Shown piece after piece: positions 1-9,458 of a stretch of 64,000 bases of DNA; position 1 is the first letter of the stretch; the number at the start of each line of letters is the position of its first letter. The notes under the pieces were generated by a model. That model was not told where the DNA came from, did not search any database, and saw only the letters and a list, made by a program, of their open reading frames with translations. Origin of the DNA: Mimachlamys varia (lineage: Eukaryota; Mollusca; Bivalvia; Pectinida; Pectinidae); NCBI GenBank assembly GCA_947623455.1, contig OX392527.1, positions 27,644,201 to 27,708,200 on the forward strand. Direction: 5' to 3'. Position numbers and translations under genes: made by a program.

Positions 1-905
1 TATCTAGATCCCGGGACACAATATTAATCGAATGCTCGTTGATGGGCTAATCAGTATTTATTGAAATGTAGTACAAGTTTCATAACTTTTTACAAGATTT
101 TCAAAATCGTGGCCAAAACCCTTTAAGAACTGCATTGATTTTAACCAAAAGTGGCAAAACTGGTCAGAAACAATCTTTGAGGAAGTTGAACAGATTTTGT
201 ATAAATGGTGACTATCGCTCTTCTGGGGCTGGAGAGGCGTGGCCCAATAGGGGAAATAGAGAAAAAGCCATTTAAAACACTACTAGTAATAATAAATAAA
301 CTACTGAATAAATTTGAACCAAATTTTGTCAGAAACATCCTTTGGAAAAGGGGAATAGATTTTGTGTACATGGTGACTGGCCCCTCTCCAGGGGTCAGAG
401 GGTTTAGGCCCAATAGGGGAAATAGAGGAAAAGCCTTTAGAATCCCTACTAATAATTCAAGTACTGATTGGATTTAACTTGACTTTGGTCGAAAACATCC
501 TTTGGAGGAGGGAAGCAGATTTTGTATAAATGATATCTCTGGCCCCAGATGGATGGGACCAAATAGGGGGAATAGAGGAAAAGTATTTTAAATTACTTCT
601 AGTCATAAAGTACTGCATTGATTTGAACTAAATTTGGTAAATATTTAGAAACATCCTTCGGAGGAAAGGAACAGATTTTGTATAAATGGCGACTCTTTAA
701 GCTATTGGGCCGGAGGAGTAGGGCCCAATAGAGGAAATAGAGAAAAAGCCATTTAAATCTCTACTACAATCTGTAGTGATAAAGTACTGAATGGATTTGA
801 ATTAAATTTGGTCAGAATCATCCTTTGGAGGAGGGATACAGATTTTGTATAAATTGTGACTCTAATCCCCTGGAACCGAAGGGGCGGGGTCCAATAGGGG
901 AAAGG
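1..905. repeat. Diverged tandem repeat, unit about 155-170 bp
   Basis: About five diverged units, each carrying the landmarks GTCAGAAACATCC, then CAGATTTTGTATAAATGGTGAC, then a G-rich GGGGCCCAATAGGGGAAATAGAG-like segment. The landmark falls near 157, 329, 488, 642 and 809, giving spacings of about 154-172 bp. The same unit recurs inside the foldback element at 1111-1820 (near 1230, 1384, 1528) and once near 5620-5840. No coding potential is seen; the short ORFs here read through the repeat on both strands. Confidence 0.8.
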
Positions 906-956
906 TCTGTTCAATCAGAGTCAGCTTTGCTTTGTTTAGATGAAATGAATATAAGC

Positions 957-977
957 TACATGTACATGTACATGTAC
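957..977. repeat. (TACATG)n microsatellite
   Basis: Three and a half copies of TACATG, a self-complementary hexamer. It lies between the 155-bp tandem units and the foldback element. The rest of 906-1110 shows nothing recognisable. Confidence 0.85.
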
Positions 978-1110
978 GTCGAATGGTCAAACGATTGCTG
1001 TGATTGGTCATGCTCAGTAGCAAAAAAAACAACTCTGACCAATCAAGTTAATTGGTTTCATAACATGCAACACACGAAACGAGTATGCAAAATACCCAAC
1101 ACTATTTTTA

Positions 1111-1820
1111 GCTCACCTGGACCGAAGGTCCGATGAGCTTATGCTATGGCGCAGCATCTGTCGTCTGTCAACATTTGCTTCAAATCACTACTAGTCCAAA
1201 AGCTCTGATTGGATTTAAACCACATTTGGTCAGAAACATCATTGGCCGAAGGGGAGCAGATTTTGCATAAATGGTGACTATGACCCCTGAAGGGCCTGAG
1301 GTGCGGGGCCCAATAGGGAAAATAGAGGTAATTTCTTTAAATCTTTCTTGTCAAAAAGTCCTGATCGGATTTTGACCAAATTTGGTCAGAAACATCCTTT
1401 GGGGAAGGGGAACAGATTTTGCATAAAAGGTGACTCTGACCCCAAAGGGTCCAATAGGGAAAATAGAGGTTATTCCTTTAAATCTCTTCTTGTCAAAAAG
1501 TCCTGGTTGGATTTTGACCAAATTCAGTCAGAAACATCCTTGGGGAAAGGGGAACAGATTTTGCATAAATGGTGACTTTGACCCCTAAGGGCCCAGAGGC
1601 ACGGGGTCTAGGCAAAGCCCTTAGGACCTAGTTTTTCAGTTGAACTTGAAAACATTTGAGATACCCACCCATTAACCATAACTTCAGTTTATACAGATAT
1701 ATTTTAATGATTTGTCATTGGGTCTCTCACTGTCCTGGAATCTTTTTGGAAAATATTTTACCATGATTACCTAGATACCAATGTGTCCAGGTGAGCAATA
1801 CAGGCCCTCTGGGTCTCTTG
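1111..1820. mobile_element. Foldback-type non-autonomous element, copy 1
   Basis: The ends carry a perfect 12-bp inverted repeat, GCTCACCTGGAC at 1111-1122 and GTCCAGGTGAGC at 1785-1796, followed by a short tail ending GGGTCTCTTGT. The interior holds three units of the same 155-bp repeat that fills 1-905. The tail (about 1640-1820) matches the tail of a second copy ending near 7043, including TGAACTTGAAAA, GAGATACCCA and GGATCTTTTTGGAAAAT-like blocks. There is no transposase ORF, so the element is non-autonomous. Its superfamily cannot be assigned. Confidence 0.7.
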
Positions 1821-2072
1821 TATTATCCCAAGTATGACACAATACATGTACAATGTATGTATAATATATGATGTTGTGTTGGTCACTTTATTTCGATGTC
1901 AATTCCACAGTAAAAAAAAAGGTTTTGTATATTAGCTTGATAATATCATATTGCTTTATCAAACCAAAAACAATAGTATTACATTGTACAGATGTTCATG
2001 CATTTCAAATTTTATTTGTAAAAATTGACTTTTGTATGACAAACGTTTCCAGCGTATGTTCTGTTTTTACAG
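1821..2072 (+). other. 3' end of the last intron of the plus-strand cyclophilin A gene
   Basis: No exon is seen here. The stretch ends with a pyrimidine-rich tract and the acceptor TTCTGTTTTTACAG at 2059-2072. The preceding exon, which should encode the SMANAG...SQFF block, was not found in 1-2072. It probably lies upstream of the window, with the repeat elements above inside this intron. Confidence 0.6.
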
Positions 2073-2205
2073 GTTGGATGGTAAACATGTTGTGTTTGGA
2101 TCTGTCAAAGAAGGCATGGATGTAGTAAAGAAGATTGAAAATTTTGGCTCCCAAAGTGGAAAAACCAGTAAAAAAATTGTTATAGCGGACTGTGGCCAGC
2201 TTTAA
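2073..2205 (+). CDS. PPIA: Cyclophilin A, terminal coding exon (partial gene)
   Basis: This is the last exon of a cytosolic cyclophilin A-type peptidyl-prolyl cis-trans isomerase, a family that catalyses proline cis/trans isomerisation during folding and binds cyclosporin A. After acceptor ACAG at 2069-2072 the exon opens with one base that completes the Trp codon. It then reads 43 codons, starting [20 protein letters not shown] and ending [11 protein letters not shown], and stops with TAA at 2203-2205. LDGKHVVFG carries the Leu and His of the active site (CypA L122 and H126), and the ADCGQL end is the family's normal C-terminus, so the gene looks functional. The intron phase (TG|G) is the same as in the minus-strand cyclophilin at 9458. 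The other exons lie outside the window. A polyadenylation signal follows at 2756. Confidence 0.9.
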
Positions 2206-2359
2206 GCTGACAGCAGTGATCAGAACAATGATCTGAATGATAGCTGTACATGTGCAGATATTAACCATGCATATTTTCATTTCTATTAGTCTCATTTAGA
2301 TTACTGCATCTTTTTTTTTTTCAAATTAGCATGTTTCGACGTATGTTTGACTTCTACAG

Positions 2360-2411
2360 GTTGGATGGTAAACAAGTTGTTTGGGTCCGTCGTAGAAGGA
2401 ACTCAATCTAG
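2360..2411 (+). pseudogene. Decayed duplicate of the cyclophilin A terminal exon
   Basis: A second acceptor (CTTCTACAG, ending 2359) is followed by GTTGGATGGTAAACA, identical to the start of the true exon at 2073. After that the copy loses a few bases, shifts frame and stops at TAG (2409-2411): LDGKQVVWV, then unrelated residues. The 30 bp upstream also resembles the true acceptor region (shared CGTATGTT), so exon and flank were duplicated together. If it were spliced in place of the real exon, the protein would lose its last beta strand. A dead duplicate is more likely than an alternative exon. Confidence 0.75.
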
Positions 2412-2755
2412 ATCACATCTTGTGTCATTGGTACTTTGAATACGATTTGTTAGAACTGACAGGTTATTCAAAAATGTAACTTCTGAACCAAAACATGACT
2501 GGTAAACGGAAGATGACTCATTAAATTGATCCATTCACAACAAATGAACAAAACCCCTCTTTGTTATGCACTGTCAGTTTTAATCTGTGCTACAATATTT
2601 TTTGGTTCATTTATGCCATATAGCATATATATGTTGGTTGTATTGTTAAAGAGTTTTTAACACGTTGTAAATGATATTCCATCCCACCAAACATTCTATT
2701 TGCATTTTAGCTTATGAATCCTTTTTCATCCCTAGATATTTCTGTGTACTACCTA

Positions 2756-2761
2756 AATAAA
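2756..2761 (+). promoter_or_regulatory. Polyadenylation signal AATAAA
   Basis: Canonical hexamer about 550 bp after the cyclophilin A stop codon, on the same strand, followed by T/G-rich sequence (TTTTGTTTTGTTT) at about 2779-2792 that fits a downstream element. Confidence 0.6.
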
Positions 2762-2785
2762 ATCTGCTGGTAGCATATTTTGTTT

Positions 2786-3278
2786 TGTTTCATTCCTCCA
2801 CCCAGTTCCCGTGTAGTGTCAATCTCTGGAAACTTGGGGAAACAAAAACAGGTCCATCTCATATTGATTTGAAATCGTGAGCGATGAAAGTATGCGGGAA
2901 AATATAAACTGAAGAAAGATTTAATTTAAACCGTACCATTCTTAAACAATTGTATTTACTTCTCCCTGCTTAACGCTCAGCATTATGAGAGTGAAACAGC
3001 TAGTATACACATCATTGAAGCAATTGAAATTGGCACAAATCTCTGACTCTGACAATGAGGCTTACCAGAAACATACAATAGCCTCACAGGTATACAAGCC
3101 GTCAAGAGACATTCACATCTCATACACTGTGAGGTCATCCTTAAATAACTTAAGCTGTTGATAGGTCATTTACACCTGAGGACCTGTTTATATTTTTCCA
3201 ATTCAAAGGTTGGAGTAGTTCATAAGGAAGTTTCAGGACAGAATGAGTGAAAACCAAAACCAAAACCAATTCCTTTTT
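2786..3278. other. Intergenic, nothing recognised
   Basis: No ORF, splice-flanked exon or repeat structure could be supported in this stretch. Confidence 0.5.
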
Positions 3279-3665
3279 AGGTCACCTGAGATGAAGTTTA
3301 AAGTGACCTATTCTAATCACCTTTTGCCGTTGTCGTGTGTGTGTTAACAATTTATATTTTTGGACTTATTCTTAAAAAAAACCTGAACCAATTTGCAGGA
3401 ACCTTCCCTAGCCAATAATGCACCAAAACTGAATTATATGGTCCTAACACCCGAGGGGCCAAAAGGGATCAACTTAGTAAAAACAAAAATCTTCTCGAAA
3501 CCTAGATATGCTGGAATTAAATACTATTCACCGATGGAATGGTCTTAAGGTGCTCTATCAAAATTGTGAATTTCTAGCCCCCCAGACTTCAGGTTCCGAG
3601 GCCCCAAGGAGGGGTGAAGTTTACTAGTTTATATTGGAAAATGACACTTTTGGATATATTTTGTT

Positions 3666-4325
3666 GTGTCGCCTGAAAAGGCGACATATAGGGATCACTA
3701 TGTCGGCGTCGGCGGCGTCTGCACCAACAGTTTCCGTGCGATAACTTGAGTTTCCTTGGGCCAATCAAACTCAAACTTCATACAGTGCTTCCTTACCAAA
3801 AGTGCTCGCTTGGGATTGCTTTTCAGGGTCAAAGGTCAAGGTCACTGTTGCTATAAATAGAAAATCGGTTTCCATGGAATAAATTGAGTTTCCGTGGGCC
3901 AATCAAACTCAAACTTCATACAGTGCTTCCTTACCAAAAGTGCTCGCTTGGGATTGCTTTTCAGGGTCAAAGGTCAAGGTCACTGTTGCTATTAATAGAA
4001 ATTCTGTTTCCGTGTGATAACTTGAGTTTCCTTGGGCCAATCAAACTCAAACTTCATACAGTGCTTCCTTACCAAAAGTGCTCGTTTGGGATTGCTTTTC
4101 AGGGTCGAAGGTCAAGGTCACTGTTGCTATAAATAGAAAATCACTTTTCCTGGGCCAATCAAACTCAAACTTCTTACAGTGCTTTCTTACCAAAAGTGCT
4201 CGATTGGGATTGCTTTTCAGGGTCAAAGGTCAAGGTCACTGTTTCTATTCCACTTGGAACTGATACAAAGCATATCCATAGATAGCTCCTAAAAACTTAT
4301 CTCCCAACTTGCTGCGCAGGCGACA
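3666..4325. mobile_element. TGTCGCCTG-ended element with four 138-bp internal repeats
   Basis: Short inverted ends TGTCGCCTG (3666) and CAGGCGACA (4317-4325) bound tandem units that start near 3731, 3869 and 4007, exactly 138 bp apart, plus a truncated fourth unit from about 4141. Each unit has TTTCCGTG, GGGCCAATCAAACTCAAACT, AAAAGTGCTCG and AGGTCAAGGTCACTG. Short reading frames run through the units, but they are repeat shadows. It is non-autonomous, with no transposase. Confidence 0.7.
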
Positions 4326-4549
4326 CATCCACTTCCGTGGAATTCTTGTTTATTTTCAGTTTGAGATAATTAAAACTTGGTTGGAATAATAACCAGGAGA
4401 TGACGGTTTGACTTTGAAAGAATTTATACTTTGGCCTGACCTCGGGCAGTTTGGAGGGGCTCAAAAGGGTCAAATTGGCTGAAATTTCAACAGTCTTCTT
4501 CTCCAGACCTAGATATGCTGTAATTAAATTCTATTCAGCAATGGAATGG

Positions 4550-4570
4550 TCTCTCTCTCTCTCTCTCTCC
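4550..4570. repeat. (CT)n microsatellite
   Basis: About ten CT dinucleotides directly after the ATGGAATGGT block of the surrounding repeat. Confidence 0.9.
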
Positions 4571-5556
4571 CTTGGTTGGGAGTGCATAATCTATAGGTTC
4601 CTGTAGACTAACAAAAGGAGACAGCTCTGAAAATATACGAATCTGTACCACATTTCAACAGTGTAGCTTTTACATATTTTTTAAAACAAGCTACCAGACA
4701 AGTTTTCTTTTCCGTTTAAGCAATGAACACTTTACCCTGGCGATAAATAAAAGTTTTGCTTTGATAAAGTGTGTTTTCCGAATGTGAAAATTTCAGAACG
4801 AAATATGACATTTTTAAGCCAACAAGTTCTGAAAAACCCTGTAAATCCTAAGATGCTCAAAGTACATAAACGTAAATCCTTAACTTATCAGAATTCCCGT
4901 ACCTGCCAGAAATGGATTCTACAATGTATATATGTTCCACCGAAATGGGAGTTTTTTATTAATGGGTTTCGAAAGAATACGCCTAGCCCCCTTTAAGAAA
5001 TTCAAAACGAACTTTTCATTACAAGGATTAGGTAATCTGCGAAATCATGTTGCCACTTGATGCTATAAAAATGCGAATAAAAGGTAGAAACGGAGACTGA
5101 CTGCTGTACCAAATCACAGGCACTTGTGGCCAGGAGAATAACCATCTATATATATATAGCGAAATATGAATAATTAAAAAAAAAAAAAAAAAATAGAAAA
5201 ACAAAATGTTCCGATTTTCTTTTTATGTTATTAATCATCTAAAACCACAATGAAAATAATCGCCAAATTTCTGCTTGATACGTCAAGCAGTTATATTTCA
5301 CACAAAAATCGACTATCGGACACTAAAAAAGAAAAACGTATGCAACTCCGTGGCAGATAATACCTCGACCACGTTACAAAACGGTCAAAACGAACAGCTT
5401 CCATCCATCCCCTATATATTTCCCTTTCTATATAGCTATAATAATCCATACTTTTATTTATCCACTGCGAGCGCGGGCTTGTAACATCTCAGAAAACCCC
5501 TGAAATCTTCGATATAGGAATTACTTGTGACGAAAGTCACTGCTAACGTCTCAGGG
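4571..5556. other. Intergenic, AT-rich, nothing recognised
   Basis: No gene can be supported. A homopolymeric A tract lies at about 5176-5193, next to a TATATATATA run near 5148. Confidence 0.5.
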
Positions 5557-7043
5557 CTTGGCTCACCTACCCAAAGGGTCGGTGGAGCTTATGCCATGGT
5601 GCAGCATCCGTCTTACCTCATTTGATCAAACATATCCTTTGGGGAAGGGGAACAGATTTTGCATAATTGATTACCCTGAAAACCTCCCCCCCCCCCCCCA
5701 ACACTTCCCATGCCAGAGAGGTTGGGCCCAATAGTGGAAAGGGAGGTAATACTTTAAATCGCTGCTTGTCATCAAGCTATGAATACATTTGAGCCAAATT
5801 TTGTCAGAAACATCCCTGGGAGAAGGGGATCAGATTTTACATAAATGGTGACTGGGAAAGATGACGTAACACACACATATGCTGCACCTTTTAAATTTAG
5901 TAATAGATACAGTATGCCGAAAAATGAATTAACTGCATCATACAGCTGTTGTTTCGTCCTCCTAGGACTCTTCATTGATGCTAGGGGCCAAAAGGTTGGA
6001 TTCCAAAATTTCTAAACTATTGTAGAAGCAGAAGGGTCAGGTGCGTAAACCCATTAATATATGATTTTGGAAGTAATATTAAATTAAATCTGTATATATA
6101 TTTTCAAATAGTGTACTACGAAAATGTGTTAAGTATGTACCGTGCCACTACTCAAATGAGATTAACTTTGGCTATGCAGGCTCCAGCAAACCTCGGGGAC
6201 TAAATAGAGTTAAAATATATCGATACTTGGTTTATCTTGGATATGTTTGTGATCCTCGTCTTTCAAAAATGCAAACCATTGCTTGGCATTAAGAGATGAA
6301 CACAATCCTGATATCATAATTGGTCCCAGGATCTGCAACGCCCTTGCAGACTCAAATCCTGAGTTAAATGTTAAATGGTTGAGATCCCCCACCCCAATCC
6401 TCTATGTATATATATGGGCATTAAGAGACAATCACAAACATGGTTTTTAATATTTGATCCCAGGATCTGCAACGCATTTGCAGACTCAACTCCCGAGTCA
6501 TAACTTTTGAAAGGTTGAGATCCTTACTAAAAAATAACTATATATACAATTGATTGGTAAAAAGATACACTCACAATTATGATATTATGATTGGTCTCGG
6601 TGTATGCCACGCCCTTGCAGACTTGATTTCTGTGTCATAACTTTCAAATGATTGGCATCCCCACTCCTAAACTATTATACGAACGCTGGGCATAAAGAGA
6701 CAATATCAATCATGATATAAATTTGACCCCAGGATCTGCCATGCCCTTGCATACTCCCTAACCAAATACTATAAAATTATTGGGTATAAAGAGACAAACA
6801 CAATCCCGATGTTAGCCAATGATTTAAGGGCCTAGCCACAGTCCCAGTGTTTCTTAGTTGAACTTGAAAAAGTTGAGATACCCATCCATTAACCAAACTT
6901 AAATTTATAATGATATGCTTCAAGGATTGATATTTGGGTATGTTCCTGTCCATGGGATCTTTTTGGAAAATGTTTTACAATGATGACCTTAAACTTGATA
7001 CCAATGTATCCAGGTTAACGATACAGGCCATCAGGCCTCTTGT
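5557..7043. mobile_element. Foldback-type non-autonomous element, copy 2, with internal insertions
   Basis: The start (GGCTCACCTACC near 5560, then GAGCTTATGCCATGG, GCAGCATCCGTC) matches copy 1 at 1111. The end (TGAACTTGAAAAAG, GAGATACCCATCC, GGATCTTTTTGGAAAATG, then ATCCAGG near 7013 and CAGGCC...CCTCTTGTTT) matches the end of copy 1. The middle carries one 155-bp-type unit (5620-5840), a 14-base C run (5686-5699), a segment resembling 61893-61990, and a 135-bp tandem array. It is about twice the length of copy 1. Confidence 0.65.
6240..6812. repeat. Diverged tandem repeat, unit about 135 bp
   Basis: Four to five units with landmarks CCCAGGATCTGC, CGCCCTTGCAGACT, GTCATAACTTT and GGGCATAAAGAGACAA. 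GATCTGC-type landmarks fall near 6331, 6464, 6603 (diverged) and 6733. It lies wholly inside foldback element copy 2. Confidence 0.65.
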
Positions 7044-8029
7044 TTGCATGTAGTATGCTAATTTGAGCGCTATGCTTCATTGGTAAACACTCCTCATTTC
7101 GGTTCAATCCAAGTAATGTGAAATGACAATAAGGCTGCATATAAGGCATACAAGCTGTCAAAAAATTAAAAAAAATAAATACAACGACTCCGCGATGGCG
7201 ATCTGTGATCTTGTCCTTACGTTGCTTTCCCCTTTACTCCTGCACGTCGCGCGCGTCGTTAAGCTAGGTTGACGGCACAGGTTCAAAGATTGTTCCCAAT
7301 GTATCAATCTAGATGTATGTTTACGAAAGATGAGTCTCGGTTTTCTCTTTTCGTCTAGGTGGTCGACGTCTTGGTGACAGCAATAACCCCCCCACCCCCC
7401 TCCCCCGATATTTCCATGAAAAGGATATTTATTACACTCATGAACTATGTTACAGAGCCGGAAACGTCACCCTGGGTGTCTTTATTGGCTCAGTATAGGT
7501 GGTTAAAATTATAACACAAAGAAGGGCGAAAACGAAAAAGTATGCACAGAGTGTTCCATATCATTTTTATTATACCACACTTCACAGCTTTATCCCCGCG
7601 TTTGCTAGGGAAAAGATAAACCTGCCCTAACTATGCAAGAAAGTCAGCTCACGCGCATTGTAATATAACGTCATCACTTTATAGAGTGTAACACCACCGA
7701 TTTCTCAGACATTGAATCTGCCATTGATGACAGTTTTTTTTGTGGGAAAAAATATCAATCACCACTGAATAATGTAAACAGAGAATTGTTCAGCCCTCGG
7801 GATAAGATTTATAAAGTTTAGCATTCGGCAAAGCATCATGCTCTTACCCTTTGATTGAGATTTCTCGGTCTACATTACACAGGGGTGATAGGTTTTACAA
7901 GTCATTATGGTTACTTGGATCATCTGAAACAGAAGAAAACTATAAACATACAAAGTTATTAATGTCCTTTTCATTGATTCTAGTCTTCGCTAGTCAAATG
8001 TCATCTAATTTTTGTGCGTATCAAGTAGC
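7044..8029. other. Intergenic, nothing recognised
   Basis: It contains a C-rich run near 7387-7407 and a T run near 7733-7741. No exon with good splice sites or known motif was found. Confidence 0.5.
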
Positions 8030-8385
8030 ATCTAGAAGAGCGCAAGTGAGACGACCCTTGGCTAGCTAGCATCTAAATGATCGCTAGCGAGACTACCCTT
8101 GGCTAGCATTTAGATGAACACAAACAATACGACCATTGGTTACCGTCTAGATTGGGTGCAAGAGAGATGACCCTTGGCTAGCATTGAAGGTGAACACAAG
8201 TGTGAGGACACTGATGTCCCTTGGTTACCATCTAGAAGAGCTCAAATAAGACGAAACCCCGGCGAGCGTCTAGAAGAGCGCAAATGTGACGACTCTTGGC
8301 TAGCAATTAGATGAACGCAAGTGTGACGACTCATGGCTAGCATCTAGATGAGAGCAAGTGAGCCGACCCGTGGCTAGATCAAATG
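8030..8385. repeat. Degenerate minisatellite, unit about 37 bp
   Basis: About nine imperfect units of a GGCTAGCATCTAGATGAACG ... GTGTGACGACCCTT pattern. The best-preserved neighbours (near 8288 and 8325) are 37 bp apart, and early units are slightly longer. The units are rich in NheI-like GCTAGC and in TCTAGA. Confidence 0.75.
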
Positions 8386-9056
8386 TTTGTAGTCGAGTTA
8401 GAGCGCTAATGATGACCAACAAACTAAAGTATTTGTTAAACGTCTGTTGAAAATTTTGTTCGGTGAGTTACAAATAAGTTAATTGAGTGGGATCAACTAG
8501 CGATTATAACAGAAATTAATTTAATGATATGCAGCACAATCAGCATTTTCTGATAGTGCTGATAATTCTACAACTTTCTCTTCAAATGAACCTTAATATT
8601 AAATAATAACCAAAAGACCTTGGTTTTGGGCCAGCAGCGTGTAAGAATGAAGGGCTACCAAGTTTGTTCAAATAAGTGACCTTAAGAGTCTTTTCTGCCC
8701 CGTTGGGCCTCCTGTTCTTGAAATCTTTTATGAAATGCATTTAATTGAGATTGACGTTAAACTACAGCAGATGTTGTTTTTTTTGTATAAAGCTCCTCAA
8801 CCACATCATCGAAAAGATCTGTAATATGGGCCTAAATGGTTAATTTCTTCAAGCGTATGACCTCCATTCATCCATGATCGTTCAAATGTACTCATGGCTG
8901 TAGGAAGACCAACATAAATAAGTCAAAAACAAACTTCGCTTACACTGATGAATATGTTTATTAGGCAAAATATAATATTACCAGTGTTGTTTACAAAACA
9001 ACTCCTGTAACAGTCGTATGTATACTGGTGCGCGGGTCAGTCTCTATTTCTATGTA
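8386..9056. other. Intergenic between the two cyclophilin genes, nothing recognised
   Basis: No coding signal. It contains the more distal candidate AATAAA (minus strand) for the cyclophilin gene that ends at 9284. Confidence 0.5.
8957..8962 (-). promoter_or_regulatory. Distal AATAAA, minus strand
   Basis: Reverse complement of TTTATT, about 320 bp beyond the stop of the minus-strand cyclophilin. It is an alternative to the signal at 9101-9106. Confidence 0.35.
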
Positions 9057-9217
9057 GTACATCGAACATCGACAAGTATATTTGATTCACAGAAGTTCGA
9101 TTTATTAATGGTAAATAAGAAGTGTTATATAATGAAAAAAAATCGGACTTTGTCAAAAGTTCGACACATCGAGAAATTTGAATAATTGAAGTTCGAGTAA
9201 TCGAGGTTTGACTGTAT
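9057..9217 (-). mobile_element. Degenerate Tigger/pogo-like end fragment
   Basis: On the minus strand the sequence begins (9216 downward) ACAGTCAAACCTCGATTACT, then CGAACTTC, CTCGATGTGTCGAAC and AAATCGAAC. This 'CAGT-CAAACCTCGATTA-TCGAAC' pattern is typical of terminal repeats of Tigger/pogo-type mariner relatives and their MITEs. No transposase and no clear second end are visible. The fragment lies in the 3' UTR region of the minus-strand cyclophilin and supplies its nearest AATAAA. Confidence 0.5.
9101..9106 (-). promoter_or_regulatory. Polyadenylation signal AATAAA, minus strand
   Basis: Nearest canonical hexamer downstream of the minus-strand cyclophilin stop codon (about 180 bp away). 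It lies inside the Tigger-like fragment, so the gene may use a transposon-derived poly(A) signal. Confidence 0.45.
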
Positions 9218-9283
9218 ATCTATCGATGCGCGAGTTGGTCTCTAAATTGCTCCATTGTAGTATGATTATGCGTGGATTGGTCT

Positions 9284-9458
9284 CTATGACTCTGTTTCGT
9301 TCTCAGAATCGCTGTGTTGCCCGGTTAACAACTGTCCACAGTTGGATATGAGCACTTTCTTCCTGGGCCGTCCGGAATCGGTCCCCATTGATTCCATCCT
9401 TTTCAAAGTGTTATCACCTTTTACAAGTTCTCCAAACACTACGTGCTTACCGTCAAGC
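9284..9458 (-). CDS. Cyclophilin exon 5 (terminal coding exon)
   Basis: The acceptor TTTTCCAG ends at 9459. The first base (G) completes Trp132, then [20 protein letters not shown] follows, and the stop TAG is at 9286-9284. It carries active-site L133 and H137 and the last beta strand ([10 protein letters not shown]). The usual family end GQL is extended by [14 protein letters not shown], an acidic, Ser-rich tail. Length is 175 nt (phase 2 start). Confidence 0.93.

Larger units (their letters stand above)
2206..2785 (+). other. Probable 3' UTR of the plus-strand cyclophilin A gene
   Basis: Non-coding sequence between the TAA and the AATAAA at 2756-2761. It contains a decayed copy of the terminal exon with its acceptor (about 2325-2411), so a small tandem duplication has become part of the UTR. 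The exact cleavage site cannot be read from the sequence. Confidence 0.5.
3279..4570. mobile_element. GGTCACCTGAGA-type repeat, interrupted by another element
   Basis: The stretch starts GGTCACCTGAGATGAAG and repeats AAGTGACCT just downstream, a small inverted pair. Two diverged copies of one internal segment are visible, at about 3458-3545 and 4463-4551. Both contain CCTAGATATGCTG, an AATTAAAT block and ATGGAATGGTCT. The 138-bp-unit element at 3666-4325 lies between them, so the two were either nested or brought together. There is no coding capacity. Confidence 0.6.

Noticed and set aside
2360..2411. Alternative terminal exon of cyclophilin A
   Set aside because: A frameshift removes the conserved C-terminal strand and the ADCGQL end; kept only as a decayed duplicate.
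3884..4263. Overlapping short ORFs
   Set aside because: Read through the 138-bp tandem units; the repeated peptide is a by-product of the repeat.
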